Of a DNA stretch of 64,000 nt, positions 17,775 to 27,519 are shown in pieces (position 1 is the first letter of the stretch; each line of letters begins with the position of its first letter). The DNA is from JASJBU01 sp963790775 (GTDB taxonomy: Bacteria; Pseudomonadota; Gammaproteobacteria; Chromatiales; Chromatiaceae). A model generated the notes under the pieces. That model had not been told where the DNA came from, ran no database searches, and saw only the letters and a list, made by a program, of their open reading frames with translations. Where the stretch lies: positions 62,001 to 126,000 of the forward strand of contig CAWBPR010000006.1 of NCBI GenBank assembly GCA_963790775.1. The letters are read 5' to 3'. A program made the translations under genes and the position numbers.

Positions 17775-18221
17775 CTAATCAATGAAAAACTGCTGACTGA
17801 GGGTTGCCTTATGAAATCGTGTTTCACCCCTGGGCTTGACCTGCAGTTCGAAATTAAGGGTTTCCTGGTCAGCGATTCTGAATTCACCGATAAAGTAGAT
17901 GGCTTCGCCTTCAGTCACTCGACGCATGGGTATACTGATTAACTGACCGCGGATGTTGGTGGCTTTTGCCATCACGATAGCGTCAACAGGCTTGCCCGTT
18001 GTGTCTGGGACGTCCTTTATCACACTCACATTCAACATGCCCCGATATTTGCTGCGCTGTATCCGATACTGAACGGCCACGGCAGGGTCTAGTGATGCAC
18101 TGGGTATGGCGTTGTGATGGATGGTATACCCGGGGATGCTGGTGCTGTTTTCAGCCCAGGCGTTGCACGTAAACAGCAAGACGGCAAACAACCCCAAGCA
18201 ACTGGTTTTGAAATTTCTCAT
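17775..18221 (-). CDS. DUF4426 periplasmic protein
   Basis: A 148-residue protein with a signal peptide (MRNFKTSCLGLFAVLLFTCN..., cleavage after AWA). The mature part has the DUF4426 pattern YTIHHNAIPSASLDPAVA and RSKYRGMLNVSVIK. The start at ATG 18221 has GGAGG 5 bases upstream; the in-frame TTG 12 bases earlier contains that same Shine-Dalgarno sequence, so it is unlikely. The function of DUF4426 is not established. It is convergent with argG and downstream of the dynamin-like gene. Confidence 0.8.
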   Translation of the reverse strand: MRNFKTSCLGLFAVLLFTCNAWAENSTSIPGYTIHHNAIPSASLDPAVAVQYRIQRSKYRGMLNVSVIKDVPDTTGKPVDAIVMAKATNIRGQLISIPMRRVTEGEAIYFIGEFRIADQETLNFELQVKPRGETRFHKATLSQQFFID

Positions 18222-18388
18222 CGGATCCTCCAATAATCACTGGCCTCTTAGACCAATGCGGAATTTTTATCGCTACTTAAAATAGCTTTAATTTTCGATA
18301 GGTTGGTTAAAACCTATTAGAAAAGCTCTTGTTGTACCTGAAACTGCAAAGGTCTGAGAATGATCCTAATAGCAAGTCATGGAGTTGG

Positions 18389-20365
18389 TCAAGAGACATT
18401 CTGTTTGACAAGTTTTGGTTTTGGTCTGTTGGTCGGATCGAGGGATTGACTGTGGCTTAGCCGATTGGCCATGTTTCGTAGAGCGGTAAGCTGGTGAGCA
18501 ACTTCGGTATACTGTTCTTGTAATTCTAGAATTCGATATTGCAGAGTGTTTCGTGATTGTCCGATCTTTTGTAGGTTCAAGAGGCGTTTCTCCATCATCT
18601 CTTTATGATCTCGAATCTGCAGTACCAGGGGTTCCAGTGTTGAGACAATCCACGCTTCAATTTCAGCATCTGCCCGATGGAAGATCTCTCTGGCTCGATT
18701 AACCAGGGCTGAGAAAAAGCGCTTGATTACAAAATTTTGTTCCATCATCGCAGTCACAGGGCTATCCCGGAAAACTTCTGCCTCCTGGTGCAATAGTTCC
18801 AGTTCAACTCGATATTTTACGATGGAGAACATTTTAGGTTGTACAACAGCAAAACCGTGTTCATTCTGAAATGTGCGATAGATGGAACGGATTAGTTTAC
18901 GTGTCTGTTCACTTTGTGTGACTACGCCGTGCATGTTTTTTCGAATTTCCTCGAAAAGGCTTTTCATGGCGGATTTCATGCCGGTTGTAGTCCATGAACT
19001 GCTCATCTCTCGACGGCTTCGCTCAATTATTTTGTCGAGGGTTTCGAGATTCAGAATATTCTTTAATTGGTCTGCTTGTTGTTTGAGTTGCTTGCGGCTT
19101 TGCTGGAAGCTGTCGACATCATTCATGTATTGTGATTGTTCTTTACGGGTCTTCTCCATCAGCCCGGTAATGACATCGTCACTTTTACCGCTCAGTTCCT
19201 CCATTTCCTCTAATTGACGTTTCGTATTGGTCAGCTTTCCAGACAATACGCTACGACTATTATCAAGCATCTGCCCAACATCTGAGCCAACAGTGTCAAG
19301 AATAATCTGCTGTTTGATACTGAGTACATCATGCCCGAGATAGCTTTCAAGATTGAGCAGGCCGCTTTTATTCAACAAATCCTGATCATTCTTTACTTTA
19401 GCCAGCAGCCCTTTCTGTGCGGATATCGGAAAAACTGCATTTGGCGCGATGCCCAGCATTTCGGCTGTTGTGGACTGCTGTTTCTGAATGGCATCATCCA
19501 CATCAGAGGTCGTGCGCAGGTCGTCCCATAGAGTATCGATCTTGTTCAGCACTACCATCAGTCCACGTTGGCGGCCGCTTTGAAAGCCCTTGATATGGTG
19601 TTGCCATATTTCCATGTCACTGCGCGTGACACCGGTGTCGGCTCCCAGCACAAAGAGCACTGCCTGGGCAGAAGGCAGCATATTGAGCGTCAGTTCCGGT
19701 TCAGAGCCAAGTGCATTCAGTCCCGGGGTATCGAGGATTGTGAGGCCCTGTTTCAACAAATGGTGAGGGAAACTGATCAGTGCATGCCGCCACTTTGGTA
19801 TGTCGATCGTCTCGGGCGGTTTTTTCTGATTTGGATGCAGGTCTGGACTGTAGAGCCCTAAATGTTTTGCTTCATCAAGTGACACAGACTTTGTTTGTAT
19901 GACCTCGCTCAGTGCAGCTTGCATTTGCTGAACGGAATCAGTCTCGAGTGGGTAGTGTACCCATTGTTTGGCGTCATCTCTGAGTTGAGTCAGGGTGACA
20001 TCCTGTAAGCGTGTCTCAATCGGCAACAATCGGACATATGATTCTTTCCTGTCACTATCGTAGAAGATTTCAGTCGGGCACATGGTGGTGCGCCCCGCGT
20101 CTGAGGGCAGCAGGCGGCGTCCATAATCTGCGAAGAAAATGGCATTAATCAGCTCAGTCTTGCCGCGGGAAAATTCAGCGACAAATGCGATGGTTAATTT
20201 GTCGCTTTTTAAGGTATTCAGCGTATGCTCGATATTGTGCAACATATCTGGAGTAGACATGTTGTTCTCTTCCAGCCAGGGGGCATAATCCTCAATGGTG
20301 TTTATGACATTTGCTTTCCATTGATCGTAGGCTTGAAGTTGCTGCTGAAAACGTATTTTTTCCAT
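18389..20365 (-). CDS. Dynamin-like large GTPase
   Basis: The 658-residue protein has the GTPase motifs of the dynamin superfamily: P-loop AEFSRGKT (63-70), switch Thr in GRTTMCPTEI (91-100), DTPG (212-215) and NKID (274-277). Long helical regions follow (about 360-450 and 590-650), with coiled-coil patterns such as KLTNTKRQLEEMEELSG, consistent with a membrane-remodelling stalk. No transmembrane segment is clear. Bacterial dynamin-like proteins act in membrane repair or division; which applies here is unknown. It lies upstream of the DUF4426 gene, with 167 bp between. Confidence 0.85.
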   Translation of the reverse strand: MEKIRFQQQLQAYDQWKANVINTIEDYAPWLEENNMSTPDMLHNIEHTLNTLKSDKLTIAFVAEFSRGKTELINAIFFADYGRRLLPSDAGRTTMCPTEIFYDSDRKESYVRLLPIETRLQDVTLTQLRDDAKQWVHYPLETDSVQQMQAALSEVIQTKSVSLDEAKHLGLYSPDLHPNQKKPPETIDIPKWRHALISFPHHLLKQGLTILDTPGLNALGSEPELTLNMLPSAQAVLFVLGADTGVTRSDMEIWQHHIKGFQSGRQRGLMVVLNKIDTLWDDLRTTSDVDDAIQKQQSTTAEMLGIAPNAVFPISAQKGLLAKVKNDQDLLNKSGLLNLESYLGHDVLSIKQQIILDTVGSDVGQMLDNSRSVLSGKLTNTKRQLEEMEELSGKSDDVITGLMEKTRKEQSQYMNDVDSFQQSRKQLKQQADQLKNILNLETLDKIIERSRREMSSSWTTTGMKSAMKSLFEEIRKNMHGVVTQSEQTRKLIRSIYRTFQNEHGFAVVQPKMFSIVKYRVELELLHQEAEVFRDSPVTAMMEQNFVIKRFFSALVNRAREIFHRADAEIEAWIVSTLEPLVLQIRDHKEMMEKRLLNLQKIGQSRNTLQYRILELQEQYTEVAHQLTALRNMANRLSHSQSLDPTNRPKPKLVKQNVS

Positions 20366-20431
20366 TATTTTTTCCCGAAAAACTCGAGTATCAACAAACT
20401 CTTGGGTGTTTTTTGTAGATAGTGATCACGC

Positions 20432-20764
20432 TCAGCCCAGGTTATTCTCTCCAGGCATGCTTTTTTCTGCACTATCTGCTGATTTCTCAAGGTTTATCGG
20501 CAGTATTGTAGGTGACTTTAACCGTAGGGACTTCGAACGGGATCTTTCACCTGATTCTAGACTGATTTTTGAACGGGGTAATCCAAATTTTTTGGACAGG
20601 AACTTAATCAATTGCTGATTAGCCTTTCCGTCAACTGGTGGTGAGGAGATCGCAACCTTGTAATGATTCTCTCCGTAGGGCGCGATAAAGGCATCGCGAG
20701 AGGCCTTGGGTTGGATGCGTAATCTCAGGATCAAGTCATTGCCATCCCAGGAAAACCAGGTCAT
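20432..20764 (-). CDS. yggU: DUF167/YggU family protein
   Basis: A 110-residue protein with the family pattern LRIQPKASRDAF..., VAISSPPVDGKANQQLIKFL (34-60) and KKFGLPRSKISLESGERSRSK. The typical domain is about 95 residues, so this one has a short extra Ser/Glu-rich tail. It overlaps the 3' end of yggT by 4 bp (ATGA). The yggS-proC-yggT-yggU order is a conserved gammaproteobacterial string, usually linked to pilT. The molecular function is unknown. Confidence 0.9.
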   Translation of the reverse strand: MTWFSWDGNDLILRLRIQPKASRDAFIAPYGENHYKVAISSPPVDGKANQQLIKFLSKKFGLPRSKISLESGERSRSKSLRLKSPTILPINLEKSADSAEKSMPGENNLG

Positions 20765-21339
20765 GTGAACGGACTTCCCGTAATGGCCCGTAGCGGGGGG
20801 AGAAGCAGCATTTTCAGGAGCACCAGACCGATCATTACCAACATGGGTGAAAGATCCAGCCCGGAGATAGGTGGAAGTAGGTTTCGGGCCGGGCGTATCA
20901 CGGGTTCAGTAAGACTGGAAAGCAGGGCTGAAACGGGGTTGTAATTCCCGGGGTTTACCCAGCTGAGAATCACCTGGATTAGAATCGCAAACAGAAAGAT
21001 ATTGATTAACAATTCAACCAGTTCAGGAATTGACCAGAGGAGTGGTCCCCATAAATTGATCGTCACCCCGCTGATCAGGAGTATCAATAGCAACTCTAGA
21101 TATTTCAAACCCCAGACAAGCACCAAGGCCGATAAGTCAAGACCTCCTAAACCAGGTATGAACCTGCGCAATAGCTTTAACGGAGGTGTTGTGATTTTTA
21201 CCAGAAATTGAGACACGGGATTATAAAAATCAGCACGCACCAGCTGAAGGATAAAACGCAGCAAGACGGCTAGAATATAGAGTCCAAAAAGGGTCTGAAT
21301 TAGGAAGACCAATGGGTTGGTGAGATAGTTGCTGCCCAT
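20761..21339 (-). CDS. yggT: YggT family inner membrane protein
   Basis: A 192-residue membrane protein with two copies of the YggT unit (about 10-75 and 105-180), each with two hydrophobic helices and a short conserved motif between them (FYNPVSQFLVKITTPPLKLLRR and NYNPVSALLSSLTEPVIRPAR). YggT-like proteins are linked by context to cell division and osmotic balance; the role is not settled. It sits between proC (33 bp upstream) and yggU (4-bp overlap). Confidence 0.92.
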   Translation of the reverse strand: MGSNYLTNPLVFLIQTLFGLYILAVLLRFILQLVRADFYNPVSQFLVKITTPPLKLLRRFIPGLGGLDLSALVLVWGLKYLELLLILLISGVTINLWGPLLWSIPELVELLINIFLFAILIQVILSWVNPGNYNPVSALLSSLTEPVIRPARNLLPPISGLDLSPMLVMIGLVLLKMLLLPPLRAITGSPFT

Positions 21340-21372
21340 GTTTTAATATGTCCTGGGATCCATAGGTTATGT

Positions 21373-22221
21373 TCAGGCGTCGTTATTTAGCTTTTTTTGT
21401 TTTGCCAGCATATTGGAAAGCTCTACCGAACGCTGTCGCGCACCATCCAGCGCCATTTTGAAAACCTCCCGGATTTGTCCCTCTTCCAAAATGCCCAGCG
21501 CCCGCTCCGTGGTGCCTCCTGGAGAGGTGACTTTCTCACGCAATATCGCTGGAGCATCATTACTCTCCATGGCCATGCGAGCAGCTCCCAAAGCGGTTTG
21601 AAGCGTGAGAAGTCGGGCTGTTTCCTCGTCAAGCCCCATGCTTATTGCGGCATCTTCCATGGCCTCCATGACCAGAAAAAAGTAGGCGGGTCCACTCCCG
21701 GAGAGGGCTGTAACAGCATCCATCAGAGACTCATCAGGTACCCAGCGGGTCAGGCCAACGGCCCTGAGTATACTCTCAGCCAGGTTTTTCTGCTCCTTGG
21801 TCACCCCTTTTCCCGCATGCAGTCCGGTAGCGCCGGCCTGAATCATAGCGGGTGTGTTGGGCATGGCTCGCACCAGTTTGATTTTTTCTCCAAGCCAGTT
21901 ACGCAGTGGAGCTTCCTGAACGCCAGCGGCTATAGAGATGACGAGTGGTTCAATCTCACGAATCACTGGAGCCAGTTCACGAGCGACTGATTCGAGGATT
22001 TGTGGTTTTACCGCAAGCACCACTATATCGGCAGTCGATACAGCCTGTTGATTCTCATATTCAGTGTGGATGCCCAGCCGTGCAGCCAACTGTGCAAGTT
22101 TATCCCGATCCGGGTCACTGACGGTGATGCAAGTGGGATCATAGCCATCGGCGATGAGTCCACTGATCAGGCTGGTGGCCATATTGCCACCTCCAATGAA
22201 GGTGATATTGCTGTTTTTCAT
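21373..22221 (-). CDS. proC: Pyrroline-5-carboxylate reductase
   Basis: ProC reduces pyrroline-5-carboxylate to proline with NAD(P)H. The 282-residue chain has the Rossmann motif FIGGGNMATSLISGL (9-23), the VRAMPNTPAMIQAGATGL block and the C-terminal dimer signature ALSGSGPAYFFLVMEAMEDA, followed by VTSPGGTTERAL. It is complete and lies 32 bp after yggS in the same operon. Confidence 0.97.
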   Translation of the reverse strand: MKNSNITFIGGGNMATSLISGLIADGYDPTCITVSDPDRDKLAQLAARLGIHTEYENQQAVSTADIVVLAVKPQILESVARELAPVIREIEPLVISIAAGVQEAPLRNWLGEKIKLVRAMPNTPAMIQAGATGLHAGKGVTKEQKNLAESILRAVGLTRWVPDESLMDAVTALSGSGPAYFFLVMEAMEDAAISMGLDEETARLLTLQTALGAARMAMESNDAPAILREKVTSPGGTTERALGILEEGQIREVFKMALDGARQRSVELSNMLAKQKKLNNDA

Positions 22222-22253
22222 CTTACGGATTTATTTTGTCAGATTAGTGGGCT

Positions 22254-22967
22254 TCAGTTTTTTCTATTATACAGCCGAGGGCCAAAAATAGCGGTGCCAA
22301 TACGGACTAGATTGGCGCCTTCGGCGATAGCGGCCTCCAGGTCTTGGGACATGCCCATCGAGAGGGTGTCCAGAGGCAGGTTCTCGGTGCTCAAGGAATC
22401 ACGCAGCTCCCTCAGGAGTCTGAATGGGTGGTGCTGGGCTTCCATCGTCACGGCTGGGGCCGGGATGGTCATCAACCCCATCAATTTGAGTTTTGGCAGG
22501 TTCGCATAACGTTCGATCAGGCCTGGAAGCTCATCGGGGGTATGTCCTTCCTTGCTCTCCTCTCCACTGGTATTGACCTGTATGCATACTTTAAGCGGCG
22601 GGAGGTCAGGGCGGCGCTGTTCACTCAAGCGTTGGGCATGTTTGAGGCTGGCTAAACTGTGAACCCAGTCAAAATGCTCAGCGATGGGTTTGGTTTTATT
22701 GCTCTGAAGCCTGCCAATAAAATGCCATTCAAGTTCCAGGTCTTTGAGTTGCTCGATCTTCTCCAGAGCTTCCTGCAGGTAGCTTTCGCCAAACGCCTGT
22801 TGACCGAGTCTGGCAGCTGCACGGATTTCGCTCACATCACGGGTTTTACTGACCGCGAGCAATTGAATTGAGTCTGCCAGGCGATCAGAGGCTCTAGCGG
22901 CGTCTGAAATACGCTGTCTGACGCGGACTAAACGCTCTTCCAATCTTTTATGCTCTTTTGCGGTCAC
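22254..22967 (-). CDS. yggS: YggS/PLPBP pyridoxal phosphate homeostasis protein
   Basis: YggS is a PLP-binding barrel protein without catalytic activity that keeps cellular B6 vitamers and amino acid pools balanced. The PLP lysine is in LLAVSKTRD, and the phosphate-binding end is SMGMSQDLEAAIAEGANLVRIG. GTG 22967 gives 237 residues, the usual length. An ATG at 23075 would add 36 residues (MSKNLKNSFL...) with no family resemblance; neither start has a clear ribosome binding site. It is divergent from pilT, as in many relatives. Confidence 0.92.
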   Translation of the reverse strand: MTAKEHKRLEERLVRVRQRISDAARASDRLADSIQLLAVSKTRDVSEIRAAARLGQQAFGESYLQEALEKIEQLKDLELEWHFIGRLQSNKTKPIAEHFDWVHSLASLKHAQRLSEQRRPDLPPLKVCIQVNTSGEESKEGHTPDELPGLIERYANLPKLKLMGLMTIPAPAVTMEAQHHPFRLLRELRDSLSTENLPLDTLSMGMSQDLEAAIAEGANLVRIGTAIFGPRLYNRKN

Positions 22968-23170
22968 TTTTTGGACTATTTGATTTGTGGCGGAAAAAAT
23001 AATTTCCCATTCCTGATTGATATAGTAACTTCTATAAGTGTGGGTTAAGAAACTGTTTTTCAAGTTTTTGGACATCGGGAACTGCTGCGTTATTGATTAA
23101 ACTTATTCTTGTGGGAGCCGATATGAAGGGCCAGTGCATATAATGCTTAGTTTTCACTTTGGGGGAATGA

Positions 23171-24205
23171 ATGGACATCGCTGAACTCTTGGCATTCAGT
23201 GTCAAACACAATGCATCAGATTTGCATCTCTCGGCGGGCCTTCCTCCGATGATTCGTGTGGATGGGGATATTCGGCGAATTAACGTCCCAGCGTTAGAGC
23301 ACAAGGTCGTACATGGCCTTGTGTACGACATCATGAATGATAAGCAGCGCAAGGACTTCGAGGAGTTTCTGGAGAATGATTTCTCATTCGAGATTCCTGG
23401 TCTGGCCCGTTTCCGTGTCAATGCATTTAATCAGGCCCGTGGGGCATCAGCCGTGTTCCGGACAATTCCGTCAAAGGTGTTGACGCTGGAAGATTTGGGC
23501 TGTCCCCAGACCTTCAGGGATATAGTTGACGTTCCCCGGGGGTTGGTTCTGGTGACCGGGCCAACCGGCTCAGGCAAGTCCACCACTCTGGCCGCGATGA
23601 TGGATTATAAGAATGATAATGACTACGCCCACATTCTTACCATTGAGGACCCCATCGAGTTTGTGCACAGCAGTAAAAAATGTCTGGTCAACCAACGAGA
23701 AGTCCATCGGGACACCCTGGGGTTTTCCGAGGCGCTGCGTTCAGCGCTGCGTGAGGACCCGGACATAATTCTGGTGGGTGAGTTGCGTGATCTTGAGACC
23801 ATACGATTGGCGATGACGGCCGCTGAGACGGGCCATCTGGTGTTCGGTACACTGCACACCAGTTCAGCGGCAAAAACGATTGACCGGATTATCGATGTCT
23901 TTCCGGCAGGTGAGAAATCCATGGTTCGCTCCATGCTGTCTGAGTCCTTACGCTCGGTAATCGCCCAAACACTATTGAAAAAAATCGGTGGTGGCCGGGT
24001 TGCAGCATGGGAAATCATGATCGGTACGCCTGCGATTCGGAATTTGATTCGTGAAGACAAAGTTGCACAAATGTATTCGGCAATTCAGACCGGCCAGGCG
24101 GCGGGAATGCAAACCATGGATCAGGCGCTTAAAGAGCTCGTTACGAAAGGTGTTATCAGTCGACTTGATGCAAAGGCCAAAGCCCAGAACAAGGATCAAT
24201 TTTGA
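23171..24205 (+). CDS. pilT: Type IV pilus retraction ATPase PilT
   Basis: PilT is the hexameric motor that depolymerises type IV pili and powers twitching. The 344-residue protein has an N-terminal PAS-like domain, Walker A GPTGSGKS (130-137), the Asp box, the His box (TGHLVFGTLHTSSA) and the C-terminal AIRNLIRE retraction motif (near 288-295). It is followed after 47 bp by pilU. The minor pilin genes lie about 20 kb away in this window. Confidence 0.97.
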   Translation: MDIAELLAFSVKHNASDLHLSAGLPPMIRVDGDIRRINVPALEHKVVHGLVYDIMNDKQRKDFEEFLENDFSFEIPGLARFRVNAFNQARGASAVFRTIPSKVLTLEDLGCPQTFRDIVDVPRGLVLVTGPTGSGKSTTLAAMMDYKNDNDYAHILTIEDPIEFVHSSKKCLVNQREVHRDTLGFSEALRSALREDPDIILVGELRDLETIRLAMTAAETGHLVFGTLHTSSAAKTIDRIIDVFPAGEKSMVRSMLSESLRSVIAQTLLKKIGGGRVAAWEIMIGTPAIRNLIREDKVAQMYSAIQTGQAAGMQTMDQALKELVTKGVISRLDAKAKAQNKDQF

Positions 24206-24252
24206 CGGCTGATTTTTTCATTCGCTGAATGACAAAGTGAGAAGGAAAGGTT

Positions 24253-25377
24253 ATGGAATTTAATTCGCTGCTGACCATGATGGCCAAGAAAAAGGCGTCA
24301 GACCTGTTTATCACGGCGGGACGTGAGCCGTCCCTGAAAATCGACGGCCTGATTCATCCAGTCAATAAAACCAAAATCACCCCCCAGCGTGCTCGAGAAT
24401 TGACCCTGAGCATTATGAGCGATGCCCAGCAGAGGGAGTTTGAAGAGACAAAGGAGTGTAACTTTGCTATCAGCGCCAAGGCGATCGGTCGCTTCAGAGT
24501 AAGCGCTTTCATTCAGCGCGATGCGGTCGGCATGGTTTTACGGCGTATCGAAACCCGCATTCCCACCATGGAGCAGTTGTACTTACCACCGATATTAAAA
24601 GACTTGTGCATGGCAAAAAGGGGTATCGTACTATTCGTCGGAGCAACCGGTACGGGTAAATCAACTTCACTGGCTGCGATGATCGGTTACCGAAACGCTC
24701 GTGGCAGCGGCCATATCATCAGTATCGAAGACCCGATCGAGTTTATTCATGATCATCAGGGCTGCATCGTCACCCAACGCGAAGTAGGATTGGATACAGA
24801 GTCGTATGAAGTGGCGTTGAAGAACACCTTGCGCCAGGCGCCTGATGTGATCCTGATCGGTGAGATCCGCACGCGTGAAACCATGAAGCAGGCCATCACC
24901 TTTGCGGAGACCGGACATCTCTGTTTTTCAACGCTGCACGCGAACAATGCCAATCAGGCATTGGATCGTATCATTCATTTCTTCCCTGAACACGAGCGGG
25001 AGCAGGTGTTCATGGATCTCTCGTTGAATCTCAGGGCGATTATCGCTCAGCAGTTGATTCCCAAGGCAGATGGTAACGGCCGTCGAGCGGCGATAGAAGT
25101 CATGCTGAATACCCCGTTAGCTGCGGAACTGGTGCGCAAGGGAGAGATAACCAAGCTCAAGGAATTGATGAAACGCTCCAACGAGCACGGCATGATTACC
25201 TTCGACCAACACCTCTATCGCCTCTATGAAGATGGCGAAATCAGCTATGAAGATGCGCTGGCCTATGCAGATTCAGCCAATGATGTTCGACTGATGATCA
25301 AGCTGGGCGCCAATCGTAATAACGATTTTCTCGCAGAAGGGCTGGACGGTATCGGACTCTTGGATGGCAAGGGCTGA
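24253..25377 (+). CDS. pilU: PilT-dependent retraction accessory ATPase PilU
   Basis: PilU is a PilT paralogue that assists retraction. The 374-residue chain has Walker A GATGTGKST (130-138), TRETMKQAITFAETGH, and the His box LCFSTLHANNANQ. In place of AIRNLIRE it has TPLAAELVRKGE, the normal PilU difference, which together with the longer C-terminal tail separates it from PilT. GAAGGAAAGG lies just before the ATG. Confidence 0.95.
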   Translation: MEFNSLLTMMAKKKASDLFITAGREPSLKIDGLIHPVNKTKITPQRARELTLSIMSDAQQREFEETKECNFAISAKAIGRFRVSAFIQRDAVGMVLRRIETRIPTMEQLYLPPILKDLCMAKRGIVLFVGATGTGKSTSLAAMIGYRNARGSGHIISIEDPIEFIHDHQGCIVTQREVGLDTESYEVALKNTLRQAPDVILIGEIRTRETMKQAITFAETGHLCFSTLHANNANQALDRIIHFFPEHEREQVFMDLSLNLRAIIAQQLIPKADGNGRRAAIEVMLNTPLAAELVRKGEITKLKELMKRSNEHGMITFDQHLYRLYEDGEISYEDALAYADSANDVRLMIKLGANRNNDFLAEGLDGIGLLDGKG

Positions 25378-25415
25378 TCCGCTTACCTGGTCAGAGGGTG
25401 ATATTCCAGGCACTT

Positions 25416-25883
25416 TCAGAGCTTTGCTAGAAATTCACTGGCAATGGCGTATTGCCGGTTCGCCTCATTGTCTACCTCACCCCGGTCATTCATGATCATT
25501 TCACAGTTTCTTGCCATACGGGCCTGCATGGCCGCTTTCCAGGCCAGGTTATCCTGATTGGTGAATTGCTCATCAGGCAACAGGCAGGCGCTCAGAGCGG
25601 CGGCAACAAAGTGCTCGGCCTGGGCCAGCCAGTCGGCGTCTCGTCCACAAGAGGTGTAGCTGTCTAAGGCTAGCGCCTTGGTGTTCTTGTAGGCGGTTTC
25701 AAGCTCTGCTGGGGTGCGGTCAGGATTGCCCGCAATCTGCAGGCCCTGTGCGATGATCGAGTTACTGCTCAGGTGGCTGACGCTGGTTACGAATCGTGCG
25801 CCAAGGGCGCGTTGATTTTCCAGGGAAATGTCATTCAGGGCTTTACGCAACTGTTGGTCATTGTTGATTTCTACCTGTGGCAT
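25416..25883 (-). CDS. Hypothetical cytosolic protein
   Basis: A 155-residue soluble protein (MPQVEINNDQQLRKALND...) with no signal peptide or membrane segment. It is mostly helical and Ala-rich, with Cys in TSCGRDADW, SACLLPDEQ and ARNCEMIMN. The start at ATG 25883 has AGAGGA 8 bases upstream, preferred over a longer frame with a Cys-rich 13-residue extension. It is convergent with pilU. I do not recognise the family. Confidence 0.65.
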   Translation of the reverse strand: MPQVEINNDQQLRKALNDISLENQRALGARFVTSVSHLSSNSIIAQGLQIAGNPDRTPAELETAYKNTKALALDSYTSCGRDADWLAQAEHFVAAALSACLLPDEQFTNQDNLAWKAAMQARMARNCEMIMNDRGEVDNEANRQYAIASEFLAKL

Positions 25884-26022
25884 TGCATAATCCTCTAAGC
25901 AAAAAGTATCGCATAATCCCATGATAGGCGCATTGAGCTGAGTTGCTTATGACCCAGGTCATCTCCTGGTCATCTTGAGCATGTTAGGAGCCCTTCCACA
26001 GTCCAACATCATTGCTGACTGA

Positions 26023-26589
26023 CTACATAGTGCTTGCCAATAGTGTTGTGATATTTTCAGAATTCCCCCTCTGAGCCCAATCGATGGCGCGTTTTCCCTG
26101 CATATCGGGAAGATCCGGATTGGCTCCGTGGGCCAATAAAGTTTTCACGGTTTCGAAATGCCCCTGTTTCGCCGCCCAGATCAATGCCGTCCAGCCTGAG
26201 GTATCTTCTGTTTGATCCACATTTGCCCCAGCGCTAATGAGGAGTTCTACCATCTCAAAGTGGTTATTGGACGCAGCTAACATCATCGCGGTATAGCCAC
26301 CTTTGTCTTTGAGATCAATTGCAGCGCCTGCAGCAATGAGTTGTCTGACAGCTTCCTGGTGGCCGTTGAGCGCGGCTTTCATTAACGGCGTCCAGCGGCA
26401 TTCATCTCTTACATCGATGGGTGTTTGTTGTGTGATGAGTTGGGTCAGGGTGGACAGGTCGCCTTTTTCAGCGGCTATGATGAGTGGCGGGCTGTAGTCA
26501 GCCTCAAGAGATTTATCAGTTTGCGAACAGCCGACCAGGAGGAGGAGAAACCAGGTATGGCGTAGACAGATTTGCATGATCGTCCTCAT
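26023..26589 (-). CDS. Ankyrin repeat lipoprotein
   Basis: A 188-residue protein with a lipoprotein signal (FLLLLVGC, Cys21) and at least four ankyrin repeats from about residue 35: TPLMKAALNGHQEAVRQLI, TAMMLAASNNHFEMVELLI, TALIWAAKQGHFETVKTLL and a shorter last one. Ankyrin repeats are protein-binding scaffolds, and the lipid anchor puts this one in the periplasm. Translation might start at Met5 (26577), which would also leave a functional signal. The partner is unknown. Confidence 0.85.
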   Translation of the reverse strand: MRTIMQICLRHTWFLLLLVGCSQTDKSLEADYSPPLIIAAEKGDLSTLTQLITQQTPIDVRDECRWTPLMKAALNGHQEAVRQLIAAGAAIDLKDKGGYTAMMLAASNNHFEMVELLISAGANVDQTEDTSGWTALIWAAKQGHFETVKTLLAHGANPDLPDMQGKRAIDWAQRGNSENITTLLASTM

Positions 26590-26714
26590 TGTGAAGCACC
26601 GACCTGAATTCTCTCCAGTTGATCAATTGCCAGCAATGAGGAATCGCAATAACAGTGGGTCTGCTGATTCTGGGTTGGTAGTGAGAGTTTCCGAATGAAC
26701 CTTGTGGAAGGATA

Positions 26715-27041
26715 CTACCCGCGTGGTTTTTCCGGTTTTATGAGTGAACTGGGGAAGGGGGTGATGTTGGATTGCCCATCAAATTCTGTAATTTTTCCTG
26801 GGCCGTACTTTTCAACCTCATCAATTCGAATTACTGCATGAATCGGTACTCGGGTGCGGTATACGCCGGAAAATTCTTCTTGGAGCTTCTCTGCAGACGG
26901 ATCTACCACTAGGGAAGTAGATTTTTCAAAAATCAAATCTTCAATTTCAACAAATCCATAAAGATCACCCTGCCGGATGGTTTTGGCGTATATCTCGTAC
27001 ACTTTTCCTTGATTTACGAAGACGATTTTATAAATGCGCAT
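26715..27041 (-). CDS. DUF1820 family protein
   Basis: A 108-residue soluble protein matching DUF1820: it starts MRIYKIVFVNQGKVYEIYAK, continues YGFVEIEDLIF and includes HAVIRIDEVEKYGPGKI. The family is widespread in gammaproteobacteria and uncharacterised. It is single, on the minus strand, divergent from gnd across a 478-bp gap. Confidence 0.82.
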   Translation of the reverse strand: MRIYKIVFVNQGKVYEIYAKTIRQGDLYGFVEIEDLIFEKSTSLVVDPSAEKLQEEFSGVYRTRVPIHAVIRIDEVEKYGPGKITEFDGQSNITPFPSSLIKPEKPRG

Positions 27042-27519
27042 GAATGTCGGGCGAGTATATGGTTTTGCAGGGTAGAAAAATATTCGGTTCTTCTCAATTG
27101 CAGTCGAGTTATATCAATAGTAACGGAAGTACAATGGTCAGACAAAGCGGTTTCTGATAACTGATTGTAATGAAAATAATTATTGGATGCGTCTTGGGTA
27201 TGCGTGAGTATTGTTGTTACGCATCATGCAGCAAACAATTCAAGGCTGTTTGATGCTAAAACCCTCTGGCCATCGCTGGCAGAGAAGATGCAGCGGCTTA
27301 GCTTGGCCTGTTATTCATCGGATAATGAATGCTGCTGATGTGGATTTTTGACTGAGCGAGGGAAAAGTTCAGTGGAAATGGAACCTGGTTCAAGATTTCA
27401 TGGCCGCGAATATCTTTTGTTGAGTTATCATCAGCTTGTCACTTAGTGGTGATACGCTCTCATTGAGCGATCACACTTCCCACTTAACATTTTAAATAAG
27501 CAGAATAAGGAAAGACGGT
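27042..27519. other. Long intergenic region before gnd
   Basis: No gene is convincing in these 478 bp. It must contain divergent promoters for the DUF1820 gene and the gnd-zwf operon. A partial dyad TATCATCA/TGGTGATA at about 27427-27453 lies some 70 bp before gnd and could be an operator. AAGGAAAG precedes the gnd ATG. I could not assign a clear -35/-10 pair. Confidence 0.35.
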
